A model generated the notes under the pieces. That model did no database searches and was not told where the DNA came from. It saw only the letters and a program-made list of their open reading frames with translations. From the NCBI GenBank assembly GCA_018417955.1, contig JACTVC010000004.1, forward strand, positions 1,860,001-1,924,000: a DNA stretch of 64,000 nucleotides, written 5' to 3'. This stretch comes from Laccaria trichodermophora (lineage: Eukaryota; Basidiomycota; Agaricomycetes; Agaricales; Hydnangiaceae). Each line of letters begins with the position of its first letter. Positions within the stretch are counted from its first letter, which is position 1. Positions 12,759 to 24,462 of the stretch are shown here, in pieces. A program made the translations under genes and the position numbers.

Positions 12759-15269
12759 ATGTCTGATCTTAATCGCCCCCGCGAAAATCGTTTGAAAGGA
12801 AAGTTCAAGGGATTGCTGGATCGTTTCATGGGCGCAGATCGCTCACATGATCAACGCCCTAGCGGTTCCAGGTCCGTGTCACTTAACCCCACGCCCACAG
12901 ATAGCATCCTGACGAAATGTAGCTCGACGTTTCTAAGGGCGCCTGAAGTGACGGGAGAGCATAGTACCTCTTTGGTGTGTTTACAATGCAAACAAATTCT
13001 TCGGCTCATTTCCTTTGTCTTCGGGAATTCCAGAATGTCATGCAAGGAGCTCGCAACATTGTTATGAAGGATTCCACATTCTATGTGGCTCAAAAGGTGT
13101 GTCCGGTGACCCAGCATTGATGGTTTGAAATTTTGATTGGACTTTTTGTGAAGATTGATGTTCATGAACATGCCAGCAGGGGTCAAGATGATACATTCCT
13201 TGTTCCCCAAAGGCCAAATTCAAGTGCTCTATTTACAGGTCGCGAGTTTATTCTTCAGAGGCTGAAGGATCACTTTGCACGGCAAGGTGAAGGGGATAGA
13301 GGGAGAAAGTCATTCTTGTTATATGGCATGGGAGGTATTGGAAAGACACAGATTTGTTTGAAGTTTGTTGAGGAGATGGCTGGAAGGTAAGTTTCTTCAA
13401 AATAATATTTCTGATTTTATGACAAGTGCATGCAGATTCTCCCACATTTTCTGGATTGATGCTTCTTCTGAAGATACTATTGCTCTTGGTTTGAAGGGTC
13501 TTTGTTCTCATCCTGAGGCTAAAGCTGCTAATATCTCTGTGTCCCCTAACTCTGCTCTCATCTGGATTGCATCTCTGCAGTGTAAATGGCTGCTGGTGTT
13601 TGACAATGCTGATGGTGCACCTGAAGTTGTAGAGAATTTTATTCCACTTGGTTCTGAGGGCAATATTCTGGTTAGTAGCAGAAATCCATCTCTTGGGCGT
13701 GTCACATCTTTCATAAACTCTCTGGAAGTTGATCAGATGGCTGAAAAGGAAGCCATATCACTCTTAGTGAAAGCCAGCAATCTGACTGAGTTGCCAGAAA
13801 ATGATTACATCATAGCTCAGCAGATTGTAAATGAGCTCTGCTGCTTGCCTTTGGCTGTTGATCAAGCAGGAGCTTCCATTCAAGCTGGTCTCTGTAGGAT
13901 GAACAATTATCTTGATCATCTCTCTCGGCATAGGAAAAAGCTTATGAACCACCCCTTATTCAGGGGAGCATCTCAGTACAATCGTACAATTTATGAAACA
14001 TGGGATTTGTCTTTTAATGAGATTAATTCAAGAGCAAACAAGCAAACTGGTGGGCATGGTAGAGCAGCTGCTCAGGCTGCTATTCTTATTCTTGAAACTG
14101 CTGCATTTCTACATCATGAGAATATCATTGAGTCTGCTTTTAGAAAGGCTGCTATGAAATTCTCCACAGGAAATCATAGTAAACTGGAACAAAATGTCAA
14201 AAGCAGCATCACCCAATTGCTTCAGCTGGAACAGGATCAGTGTTGGAATGAATTCTTCTTTCATGAAGGAATTAGAGTTCTTATGTCCTTTTCTTTGATC
14301 AAAAGGGGCTCAAGCTCTTCAGAAGTCTATACTATTCATCCATTGATGCATCAATGGAGTAGAGATAGGATGTCAATGTCTCAAATAAGGTGCATGATGC
14401 AGGTGTCAAGATTTATCCTTGTTAACTGTATTACAAGAGAAGTGACAGCTGAGAACATTGCATTCAATAGGGTTCTTGTAGCACACATCAAAGCCAATTA
14501 TCAGTCAGAGAGGGAAAATGGCTTCAAAAGAGTGTTTGATGATGATGAATATTCCAAATTAAGTTATGTATTCTGTGAAAATGGAATGTGGAAAGATGCA
14601 GAGGATCTTCAGTATGAAATAGTAGAAATGAGGATGAAGGAGCAGGGGATGAACCATCCATCAACACTGACCAGCATGAATAATCTTGCAGTCACATATT
14701 TTGACCAAGGAAAATATGAGGAAGCTGGGGAGCTGGAGCTGAAAGTCTTGGATCTGCGTACAAGGGTGTTGGGGCCAGAACATCCAGATACCTTGACTAG
14801 TATGAATAATCTTGCAGTCACATATTCATACCAAGGAAAATATGAGGCTGGGACGCTGTGGCTGAAAGTCTTGGATCTGCGTACAAGCCTGTCGGGGCCA
14901 GAACATCCAGATACATTGACCAGCATGGCAAATCTTGCAGTCACATATTCACACCAAGGAAAATATGAGGAGGGTGAGAAGCTGGAGCTGAAAGTCCTCG
15001 ATTTGCATAAAAGGGTGCTGGGGCCAGAACATCCAGATACATTGACCAGCATGGCAAATCTCACAGTCACATATTTTGACCAAGGAAAATATGAGGAAGC
15101 TGCAGAGCTGGGAGTGAAGGTTTTGGATCTGCATAAAAGGATCCTGGGGCCTGAACATCCAAGTACTTTGACCAGCATGGAAAATCTTGCAAGAACATAT
15201 TTAGAACAAGGGAAATATGAGGAGGCTGAGGCACTGAGGGCCAAGGCTGAAGTTTCTGGCTCTGAGTGA
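12759..15269 (+). CDS. NLR-like STAND ATPase: NB-ARC plus TPR repeats
   Basis: Four exons, 12759-12974, 13034-13096, 13154-13386 and 13436-15269, with introns of 59, 57 and 49 bp, give one open frame of 781 residues. A short Ser-rich N-terminus leads to an NB-ARC module: Walker A GMGGIGKTQ (about 151-159, Lys157), Walker B WLLVFDNAD (222-230), ILVSSR (248-253) and a GLPL-like CCLPLAV (306-312). A helical linker precedes five tetratricopeptide repeats (about 572-776) of the kinesin-light-chain/TPR_12 type, each with a GPEHP(D/S)TLTSM core. Family knowledge: such proteins are nucleotide-switched receptors for non-self recognition and programmed cell death in fungi. The N-terminal effector part is short and unrecognised. 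The repeats are very alike at DNA level and one is a codon short (GKYEAG instead of GKYEEAG). Expression and ligand cannot be inferred. Confidence 0.9.
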
Positions 15270-16205
15270 ATAAGTTTGGTTCTGTCCTGTTTTTTTGCCC
15301 CCTGGACTAGGAAACCAAGGAGACTTGTTCCAAGATATAATAAAATATTCTTACAATGAACCAGATAAAGGCTCATCAAGAATCAACAACATGTATGATA
15401 CAAATTACAGAAAAAGAAAATGGTATCCAAATTGTGTTGTTCTGTGTGAGGAAGAAATAGATAAACTGTTACTCTAATGGGGGACATTCAGAAGACAAGC
15501 TTTCCATTTCAACAGAGCTATGGCCCCCTTATTTTCTCATAAATAACATGCAGAATCAGAGAAGACAAAGAAAATTCTGAGGTGATAAAATCTATGAAAA
15601 AATGAAGAAAATAAAATAAAAATGTGGCCATGGATTGGATCAAAGGTAGGACACTTTCATAATATATACAAGCTTTTTATGTACATACCTCACTCTTCTG
15701 CTCTCCCAACTGAGCCATGCCCCCTGAAAATAATGATATGGAATAAGTATTGCAATTAGTAGTAGAGTGATAAGAAATGGTAAGATTTACGACCTGCACC
15801 GAAGCATGACGTCAACCAGGCTGGAATGATGGCATGAAGGTACCGGTAACTTGTAAGGAATGATATACATACTAACAAAAATAAGCACATGTTACACCAA
15901 TCCTCCATCCATCCAGTATATATCATTAAGTATGAGCATAGAAGTAGCAGTCATGGTCGAAGAGGGGTATACATGATTGAAAAAACAAGTTGGTCTATCC
16001 AAGAAAAATACACGTAGGCTGTGCACGCTTACACCCCATCTCCACCTCCATCCCCAACCCTACTCTCCTCCTCCCCATCCCCCTGCCTAGCCAAAAACAC
16101 ACCGAAATCCCTAGACCTCTTCCCCTCTCCCATCCCACCAAAGCCTGTCATTGGGAATCTGCCACCACCGATTCGACCAACTGGGAATCCTGCACCTTCA
16201 CTAGT
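15270..16205. other. intergenic region with one tRNA-like half
   Basis: No gene. On the reverse strand about 15,725-15,640 contains an A-box-like GGCTCAGTTGGGAGAGC and a B-box-like GATCCAATCC some 65 bases later, but the flanks do not form an acceptor stem. It is a tRNA-derived relic at best. 16,021-16,205 is a C-rich tract. Confidence 0.35.
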
Positions 16206-16211
16206 CCCTAC

Positions 16212-16640
16212 CACTTTTTATGATAAACTACAGTCAATTGCCTGCACAGTGATTTGATCATTGCCTAGCTTTTTATGAAATGCACCTCATTTCTTCCCAC
16301 AGCTTTATATCATTGCAATTTCATTTCTATTTCATTCCTCCCAAGGCTTTCATTTCATTTTTTTTCCCCACTTTATTTCATTTCTTCCCAGGACAATTTT
16401 TCATTGTGATATTGTTGGTATTTAATTTCTGTTTCATTGCAATATTTTTGGTATTTCATTCCTGCCTAGCATCATAGCAAAAAAAATTGGAAAAAGATAT
16501 GAATGGTGCACAGAACATCAGGCACTGCCTTCAGGGTCCACTTCACAGTCCATCCCAAAGAGGAAACATCACCTGGTTTGACCAAAAGTGATGAAAATTA
16601 AGAGGAGAATGTTGTGCCTGCTACATAAGTAGTGGGTTTT
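16212..16640 (+). repeat. F-family repeat, copy F2 (one end only)
   Basis: Starts with CACTTTTTATGATAAACTAC, then ATTTCAT-rich units and the block GGCACTGCCTTCAGGGTCC (16,522-16,540). The sequence matches the reverse complement of 61.2-61.85 kb closely. Similarity stops near 16,620 (GAATGTTGTGCC), so the core and the second array are missing. Confidence 0.65.
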
Positions 16641-17025
16641 CTCACCCTTTGCCACTCAAGGATCATGTGAACATCACCTGACCATCTTTGCCCATCACAT
16701 TACTCCACCTTCTAGTACTGTACTGCTGAGTACTGTATAGGGGTTCTTTTCTAATGTCACCTGATCATTTTGCTCATCACATTGCTCCTTTCATCTCCAA
16801 GTCCTGTTGTTGGCAAGGCCCTGTCTGCTCTTTTTTTTTTGATTGGGTTTAATGGGCATTGTCATTCCATTATTGTAGTCGATGTTTTAAAAAGGAAATG
16901 TCTTCATTCTCTCCAATGACTACATGCCTTTTCTTTTTCATATCTGAGGGGTGTCTGTATAGGAGTTGTTTCACTTTCTCATATAAAAGGTTTCCTTTGA
17001 GTCCAGATCTTCCTTATATCACCCC

Positions 17026-17902
17026 ATGCAAGCTACTGAGCCAGTCAATGCATTCTCAAATTTTCTTTTTGGAGAAGGAGGTGACCTCAGGAATTTTGTG
17101 TTTGAGTGTTGTCCCCTTGACGTTCTCACTTCCTTTGCTCAATCTAGTTGGTTGTGTCGTGCGGCTGTTCAGTCATATCTCAATGGACATGTGTGTTTTT
17201 TTTTATCCTCATTTGTGGTCCATGGTTAGTGACCATTCCTGTTGCTCAACTCATTGCTGATGTTGAATTTTAGCTCACCTCAATGAGTTTCTGGCAGTTC
17301 TCACTGAGTCCAATAGTGCTGTAATTGGATCCATGGTGTGGAAAATTCTGTTAAATGGCCGTGGTAGCAATTGGGTCCCTTGTGACCTTAACATTGCAAC
17401 ACCTCAAGGTGGTCTTCAAAGTTTTGTCCAGCTGCTCAGTGGCCTTCATTTCTGGTTTGCTGGGGCTGGTGTTTTAAGAAGACAGGCCGCTGCTGCATAC
17501 ACTCATTCCATGTATGTCAATCCAGAGGGAAAGACTATCATGGTCACAGAAGCGCATGGCCCAGATTTGTTTTTGGGTGTCGTCGTCGGTGCTGGTCAGA
17601 CAGCGTGTATGAACTTCATCAGCTCAGAGCATCTCAGCTGTCTTTATCCTACACAAACCTTTCAAAAGCAAGTATCGTATGCATTCGGGATCCCACCTGT
17701 GTCTACCACCTATTTTGAGATGCTCGACAAAGGATATGTGATTTTTCAGGACTCTGCATATCATCCGGTCGAACATCCTACTTGTTGTCCTAATGCACAG
17801 CGAGAATTTTTTGGTTTTGTTGGCATTGGCCTCTTAGAATGGCGTGTAGGGAACATGAAAAGCAACCTGTTAACTCAAAAGTACAATTGGCGTCTGGGCT
17901 GA
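17026..17902 (+). CDS. two-exon gene, possible F-box-like/nucleotidyltransferase-like fungal family
   Basis: Exon 1 17026-17194 and exon 2 17274-17902 (stop included) give 265 residues if the donor is GTTTTT at 17195. A more canonical GTGTGT four bases upstream would break the frame. The N-terminal part (CPLDVLTSFAQSSWLCRAAV) resembles an F-box helix pair, and the stretch around SMVWKILLNGRGSNWVPCDL resembles the Gly-Ser...Asp-Leu arrangement of a basidiomycete-expanded family with a degenerate nucleotidyltransferase-like fold. That assignment is from memory of the pattern only. The codons are clean with no stops, so the gene may be intact. It lies just upstream of the Helitron and could be a host gene or captured cargo. 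Confidence 0.4.
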
Positions 17903-18345
17903 AAATGTAAGAAGCGTGGTTGTCCATCTGCGTAGTTCTATGTTAGTTATATGGTTAGCATCAGCAGTTATATTTGTTTGTTATGTTTGGCATTCTTGAT
18001 GATGTGAACCAAATCCGAATCTTTGTTCTCTGACCGTCATGTCTTTATCTCGACCAACTGACGATGTATGTTTATTTGGTGTGGTGAATTGTTTCTTGCT
18101 CACTTGTATCTGCAGTCTTTTATTATTCAACATTCCAGTGCCAAGGTTTTGTGTCTGGTAGACCCTAATTCGAGACATTTGGGAAACAACAGGGATGAAG
18201 TTTCGCATTCGGAGGATTCTACCTCGACATTCGTGGAAACCTGCAATTCGCATTCATCAGCTTCTGATCAGGTACACATTTTCGAGTTTTATGTTTTGCA
18301 GACTCTAACCCATTTGTAAAGGCACACATTGATGTTGATGATAAC

Positions 18346-20571
18346 ATGTCTACCCTACATGTTTTAAATTCTGAAACTGAATCTGTTCATATGGCATCTG
18401 TGTTGTGTGATGAATGTTCTACATTGTTTGTGATGGGTCCCTCAACCACTGTTTTGGTGGTGGTCTTGCAACAGCATGGCATCTTGTATGATGGACTCGA
18501 TATGAAATCTAGGCGAACAGCTCTTGTCCAACATTTTTTATATGGTCACTGTCACCACTGTGCCTCTCTGACCTGTCAAAGTGTTGCCAAGATGTCAGGT
18601 AGCACGACCACTTTATCTGTTTCACTGTCATCCAAAATCTTGAGTCCCTATCATCAGAAACGCTTGTCTCCTGTCTTGTTTCATGATCTTTGCACATTGT
18701 TGGGATTTAAGAAGAAACCTGGATCTCCTTTGAGTGGAGACGCCAAATACATCGATTTTTATGAGAGCCATTTAGCAATTCTGTGCAATCCCAGGAATTT
18801 CTATCAATTGTCGCATTTTTTAAACGATTTTGATGAAGAAATTCCTTCATCTAGCATTTCTGATTTTAGGACATATTTGCTTGCATCTACTGTTCACAAA
18901 TTGAAATTGAAAGCTTTAAGATGAGTAGCGACAATGTACAACCTTGAATGTGAACATACTGATTCAGTCTCCAAGGTTTGTTGTGTTGTCAAAAAATTCA
19001 TCATTTCGTCAAACAAAGGTAAAAAAACTCTTGAAGCATGTGAAAGAGAATGAGCTCGAAACCCGCATCATGAGATGCTAAGCGACACCCAGAGCTGTTG
19101 GCCAGAAATCCCATCCAAAGATTTACTCCAAAAGCTTGTGGAAGAATTCAAGTTAAACACCTTGTCGGCTTCTCTTGCATCCCAAACTTGTGCATCCTGT
19201 GCTGAACGGATGTTAAAGACTTCCACAAAAACCGTACCTTTATCTGATATCAATCTCGTGCTCTTGCAATGACCAGACTTTGACGAAATTAATGATGATG
19301 AACTCAGTGAAAATGATTCTGATATTGAAGAGACCGACGAAGTCCGTGATAGTAAGTGGCTACATCCTTCTGTGGCATGTCCACCTTTCCCGTATTCAGA
19401 AGGGCCATTGAAAAACCTTTTGGTCGATAAAGATGGTGTTGTTGACGTTGACAGAATTCCTACCTCTATGATTTTATGTAAACAGTGTTTGAGTGCTTTG
19501 CAGCATGGTCGAATACCCTCTTTGTCTATTGCCAACAGACTTTTTATTGGTGATGTTCCCAAGGAGCTTAAGGACTTGACACCCATCAAAGAATCAATGA
19601 TAAGCTTATGCAGAGCTTGCACTATCATTGTGCAACTGAAAGGAGACACCTGCAATGCATCCAAAGAGGACTATGGTTCAAACTCTAAACCAATTCATCA
19701 GAGAGGAATGAGGGGCCATGTAATAGTTCACCCACAACATCCAGATATTGTGTCAGAACTCCTTCCACCCTCCATAGAGGACATTGTAGCCCCCATATGT
19801 GTAATTCATACAGGTTCCAATGTGCCAACAGCAGATTGGATAAAAACAAAAGCAATGCCATTGGTTGTTTGAGCTGATAATTACCTGTATTGTAATATAA
19901 GAATAAACAATCAAGTTTTGGATGACATCGCCAGGCTTCCTGCTTTGCCTTACCATGTTGAGTTTTCAGAACTGCACGATGAAGCGTTAATGACAGGATA
20001 TGTTGATGAGCATCAATTTGATAAATGTCCTTGTGAACAAAGCAATAATGATGTCCCTTTTGAAGGCGTGCTAATAGCCGACATTGACCCAAAGGCTTCT
20101 GCACAGGAACTCCAAGCTGCCGCACTCCATCATTTCACAGATTCCACTAAATCGTATTTGGAGATGCCACACAGACCTGAACCCAAAAATGAATTTTGTA
20201 ATCCAACACTCTTCCCCAAACTTTATCCAACATTGTTCCCCTATGGCATCAGCGGATTTGAGGACTGATGACGATTGGTATCTGTGTCCTTAAAATCACA
20301 AGCTAAAAACATTTTCTAAACCTGATGGATAATCGTTTCCAGACTCACCATTCTTTTGTATTTCTTGTCTTCAATATACTGCAATGGCATCAGGTGTTGT
20401 GGCAATCTAGTGCGGCGCAGCTTGCAATGTGGAATGAAATTTGCACCCTGATGTTATCGCATGGCTTGCCTAGTTTTTTCATCACCATCAATCCCACTGA
20501 CATACAATCTGCTCGTTAGATTTCTAGCAGGTGAAGAAATTGATCTTGACAATCTATTACCCGAAAACATG
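18346..20571 (+). pseudogene. Helitron replicase/helicase, N-terminal part (decayed)
   Basis: One frame runs from 18346 to 20265 and is interrupted by TGA at 18922, 19051, 19270, 19870, 20266 and 20269. The frame then shifts near 20,310 and near 20,510. Recognisable parts: a zinc-rich N-terminus (CDECSTLF, HCHHCASLTC); a segment with CKQCLSALQHGRIPSLSIAN, IGDVPKEL and RGMRGHVIVHPQ, typical of the domain preceding Rep in basidiomycete Helitrons; FPKLYPTLFPYGISGFED; and FQTHHSFVFLVFNILQ. Helitrons move by rolling-circle replication. About 50-60 residues expected between FNILQ and the SHGLPSFFITINP block are missing, so there is an internal deletion. The reading stops in FLAGEEIDLDNLLPENMP where an LTR retrotransposon is inserted, and resumes at 29,904. 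Confidence 0.85.
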
Positions 20572-20575
20572 CCGG

Positions 20576-21662
20576 TGTGGAAGTGCGACTTGTTTCATTC
20601 ACGACGCACTCCATATTTTATTTTTCTCTTTACGTACATTTTTATCAGTTTTATTTTATTTTACGAACTTTTGCCGGGTTTGAAACTGAACGCCATCGAC
20701 GAGTATTAGGAAGACTTTGATTTGACAAGACGTATGACATCATCGTTTGGCTTTGTGCGCGCCGCACCTCTCGTGATGGATTCGGACTCGGACGCTTTCA
20801 TTATTTCTTGTACGTTTTTATTTTGAATTGATCACTACTCCCCTCCGCTTTTATTTCTTTGTACTTATGATAGATCTCGCCGACCCGAAGCTCAATCTGA
20901 AGACCAGACGGTAGGGTAGAGCATCGACGTTTGGGATGTCCACACTGAAGGCGGCAGTTGCGCACGTAAATAGACCTCTCCAAGCGTCGTACGTTCCCCG
21001 AGTCATACCTGGTTCAAAGGTTTTGCCTAGGAATCGAGTGGGTGATGTCACTTCTATTTTTGAACTTTTTTTGTTCTTCTTCGAACATTTTGACGTTTCT
21101 CCCCAAAGAATTGGTCTGGCAGCATGAGAGTACGTGCGTTGCCTTGTGAATTTCTATTTTTGTACTGTTTATAAGGTGTCCTCCCACCTGTCGAATGGAG
21201 TCGTCTTCTTTCCCCCTCTTTCATAGTCGGATTCTTAAGTCGTCCACTCGTCTCCTCAAGAAATTCAAAAAGTTTACACGATGTTTCTTCAAGCCATCTT
21301 CAAGTCCTCTAAGTTATACGTTCGAAGCGTATCAAGTAATTACAAGCATTTTGATTCGACGCGTCCCAAACGCGCATTCAGCTGAGTTGCCTTTCTTTTA
21401 CCGGAATCCTCTCACGCCACGTCCTCCGCCACCGAAAGTCCCTTTTGAGCGTTTATCTGCGCTTTGTCCCTCTTCGACGTCCCCTCGTCCATTCGACATC
21501 CTCTTCTCTGAACCCTCTACATACGTAGAATTCCTTTGATGTGTTTCTCTTTTTCTCTTTGTTTGGCTTTACTTTACATCATTTCTCAGCAAACAACCAG
21601 ATCACCTGTCCTTTTTTTTAGGAACTCTTAGCTTCCTTCTGGAGGAATGATTCGCTTCCACA
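20576..21662 (+). repeat. 5' LTR
   Basis: Begins TGTGGAAG and ends CTTCCACA (TG...CA with an 8-bp inverted terminus). It aligns without gaps to 28,817-29,903. It contains a 114-codon frame (21,195-21,539) starting ATGGAGTCGTC, conserved in the other LTR with one visible amino-acid change. Confidence 0.95.
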
Positions 21663-21855
21663 GTGGTGACCGAGACAGGGGATTTGGTTTTCTGTTTTGC
21701 AACTGCAAAAACTCATTGAGGAAATTCGTGGTACGTCTTTATCTCTCATTTAAAGCTGAATCTTCGGTTTTTAGGCGCATATAATCACTTGTATTTGTAC
21801 AAACGCAAGTATGCTTCTTATCCGCTGAGTCCTTTCGTTGTTACAAATTTTCGTT

Positions 21856-24417
21856 ATGAGTCCTTCTTCTTCTTCAGAGTCTAGCGTCGTCAGCCTTGCC
21901 ACACTCAGCGTACCCATGCCAACGCCTGGAACTCTTTCTGCTCCTTTGTTTAAAGGGAAGCGCGTAGAGGATTTCTTGGATTCGTTGGAGCAGCATGCAG
22001 ATAGTGCGAGAATCGATCATAACCACCTTCCTCCTTATATTCTTCGTTATTGTCATACTAAAGTTTGCAAGGTCATTAGTGGTTCGGCGCTTTTGTCAGG
22101 AGATGACTGGATTCAAGCTAGAACTTATCTTCTGGACCTCTATGGCTCGAACGACGAGGTTCCGGCAAATTCCCCCGATCGGTTACGACAATGGTGTTTA
22201 AAGCATGGAGAAACGAGCCTTATCACATCCCGAAAAGAGGTTGATAAGTATTACCGCGAATTTACTGCTTTGTCTTCAAACTTAACCCCTGCCCGAATGC
22301 TAGTTAATGACGTTTCTTTGTGTTTTTATAGGGGAATTCCTACCGCCTTGCGCATGAAAATCAAGAAACGCATCCCTTCCGAAAATCTCAAAATTAGTTC
22401 ACCCCCGGTAGTATCAAAACTTCTGGAATTACTTCGCGCGGAATTCGACGACGAAGATTTGGACGCGAAAGTTGACGCTTCCAGCCTCGATATTGAATCT
22501 GACTCTGATTCAGAATCTTCCTCGAGCGATTCGGATGACGATATCGACAAGGTCGCGATCATCAAGAAAAAGAAGAAGTCTTCCAAAAAGAAAGCGACTT
22601 TCGAGAAAACCGTTCCCGCTGCACCAATCGTAGAGCCCGTTGGGATAAGTCCAGTTGACAAAATTACGAAGCAAATGGAGGACTTAAGGCTCACACACAC
22701 TGAGTTTTTACATTCAGTCAATATAACTCCGAAAGCTAATCAGTCTTCCCAGCAAATCCTTAGAGAAGTAAGATGTTTCTTTTGCGATCAGACAGATCAT
22801 CGTCTGGGGCTACATAACTGCCCAGAAGTAAAGGTATGTATAAATGAGGGTTTAGCTGCTTACACCCCACAGGGAAGATTGGCTCGTCCTGACGGATCAG
22901 AGCTTCCGCTAGCTTATGGAAGCGAAGGCGGCGTAGCCAAAGTTCTTCGAGATCAAAGAAACGCTTCAAATCAAACGAAAGGTAAAGCGCGAGATTTTCC
23001 TCATGACTTACCACCCCATATGACTAGCTACGCTGGACTTCAATTCGACGGCGAAGACGTTCTAGCTTGTGAAGTTTACGACTCATCACCTGCTACTGTG
23101 ATTCCCGCGTGGAGAGCAGCTCCATCATCCACCCTTGCAGTGACGCGATCTCAAAAAGATAAAGAAGTTCGATTCGATCCTATAAAGCGACCTGAGAAAA
23201 AGGAAAACGAAGCTAAGTCATTTTCTAAACCTCAAGAACACAGAAATCACCCCCCAACTCCAACCCTCAGTAACTTAGGTCCCCTGCCGAAAGTTCCTAG
23301 ACCCCCAATCGCTCCAGTTCAGTCTACGCCTCAAGCCTTCAACCTTCGTCAACCCGCCTCTTCTGCAAAGCCACCTGTAGTTAACACAGAAGACGCATTC
23401 AAAAATAGAAGGGCCGCTTCCTCAAAGCCTAATCCCGACGTTGAGATGAAAGATGAACGAGCAAAAGCTAAGTCGGCTCCCCAATATCATTTTACGTCTG
23501 ATGTACAGGAGATGTATGATTTAGACCAGATCGTGCGAGAGAAGGTTAACAAAACGATAGTCCAACTTGAGCTTGGAGAATTGCTCGCCCTCTCCGCGTT
23601 TTTACAAAAATCAGTTAGCAACATGACAAAGACCCGACGTGAGTACAATACTAAACCTGTGACGGCAAACATTGTGGAGGTCCTGGAAGAGGAAGATGAG
23701 TACGAGGAAGAGTATTCTTCAGCATTAGCTGGTGGTTATGATGAAGAGCTAAGTATTTCTTCACCGGAAGAAGTTTATACAGATGCTGCTTACGTTCAAT
23801 CTCGCATAGGTCTTCAATTTGACGAGGCGACAGAAAGCAAGGAAGAAATCATGATCCGTTACGCTTCAGCTGTCAAGATACACCCTACGCCTCAGCCGCT
23901 TTTCGCTATGGTCACAGGACGATTCCGAGGGAAATTTGCTGGACTCGACGTTATTTTTATGATTGACACGGGTTCAGAACTGAATTTAATGTCTTTAGAG
24001 TTCTATGAGAAAACATCGCTTGCTATCGACCTGGATGGTACACGTTGGTCTCTCAAAGGCATTAATGGACGGCCAGTACCTTTAGGCAGATGCGTACGTG
24101 ACGCAGAAATCAAGATATCCGGACGACGTTTCGACCACCATGTGTTTGTCAGCCGCGAAGGGACGGGAAAGCAAGAAATCATACTCGGGCAACCGTGGCT
24201 CCAGTGGTACTCGGCTTGTATTCAGTATACGCGTCAAGGCTCGATGAACATGCGTGTATGGCAAGATGGCGACGGCGACAAGACTGGAGGCTTGGCTCAC
24301 GGTCCTTCTATCCTTATTCCCTTATGCACACCTGGAGCTCCTCGAAATACGGCAACCCTCAACTTAGACTGTCGAACGAGTATCGAAGAAGTCCCGGACG
24401 ATGACTCGGGAAAATAG
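21856..24417 (+). CDS. gag: Gag-protease polyprotein of the LTR retrotransposon
   Basis: 853 codons from ATG 21,856. The in-frame TTG 18 bases upstream is not a better start. The N-terminal half is a capsid-like Gag (FLDSLEQHADSARIDHN, a Tyr/Leu-rich helical region), then an acidic-Ser tract followed by Lys runs, and one zinc-knuckle-like motif CFFCDQTDHRLGLHNC (C-x2-C-x4-H-x6-C, two residues longer than the canonical knuckle). The C-terminal part is an aspartic protease with MIDTGSEL (catalytic Asp about 704) and the ILGQPWL flap-side motif typical of retropepsins. Gag packages the RNA and the protease processes the polyprotein. The frame is intact and ends in TAG directly after a slippery heptamer (see 24,408-24,462), implying that pol is made by -1 frameshifting. 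Confidence 0.9.
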   Translation: MSPSSSSESSVVSLATLSVPMPTPGTLSAPLFKGKRVEDFLDSLEQHADSARIDHNHLPPYILRYCHTKVCKVISGSALLSGDDWIQARTYLLDLYGSNDEVPANSPDRLRQWCLKHGETSLITSRKEVDKYYREFTALSSNLTPARMLVNDVSLCFYRGIPTALRMKIKKRIPSENLKISSPPVVSKLLELLRAEFDDEDLDAKVDASSLDIESDSDSESSSSDSDDDIDKVAIIKKKKKSSKKKATFEKTVPAAPIVEPVGISPVDKITKQMEDLRLTHTEFLHSVNITPKANQSSQQILREVRCFFCDQTDHRLGLHNCPEVKVCINEGLAAYTPQGRLARPDGSELPLAYGSEGGVAKVLRDQRNASNQTKGKARDFPHDLPPHMTSYAGLQFDGEDVLACEVYDSSPATVIPAWRAAPSSTLAVTRSQKDKEVRFDPIKRPEKKENEAKSFSKPQEHRNHPPTPTLSNLGPLPKVPRPPIAPVQSTPQAFNLRQPASSAKPPVVNTEDAFKNRRAASSKPNPDVEMKDERAKAKSAPQYHFTSDVQEMYDLDQIVREKVNKTIVQLELGELLALSAFLQKSVSNMTKTRREYNTKPVTANIVEVLEEEDEYEEEYSSALAGGYDEELSISSPEEVYTDAAYVQSRIGLQFDEATESKEEIMIRYASAVKIHPTPQPLFAMVTGRFRGKFAGLDVIFMIDTGSELNLMSLEFYEKTSLAIDLDGTRWSLKGINGRPVPLGRCVRDAEIKISGRRFDHHVFVSREGTGKQEIILGQPWLQWYSACIQYTRQGSMNMRVWQDGDGDKTGGLAHGPSILIPLCTPGAPRNTATLNLDCRTSIEEVPDDDSGK

Positions 24418-24462
24418 AGTCGGACGCGTACCCCGAGCCTGGGCAACACCAGGACATGTCCG
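24408..24462 (+). promoter_or_regulatory. predicted -1 ribosomal frameshift site between gag-pro and pol
   Basis: The heptamer GGGAAAA (24,408-24,414) sits in the gag frame as G GGA AAA and is followed at once by the TAG stop (24,415-24,417). Pol is in the -1 frame and is open across the junction back to the heptamer. After a 6-nt spacer, CGGAC (24,421-24,425) can pair with GTCCG (24,458-24,462), enclosing CCTGG/CCAGG (24,438-24,442 with 24,449-24,453, 6-nt loop). This is the X XXY YYZ arrangement with a downstream stem. Confidence 0.7.

Noticed and set aside
15640..15725. Functional tRNA gene on the reverse strand
   Set aside because: A-box and B-box words are present but the acceptor and T stems do not pair.
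20269..20520. Separate small gene between Helitron parts
   Set aside because: The frame reads Helitron motifs (FQTHHSFVFLVF, LPSFFITINP) after frameshifts and a deletion.
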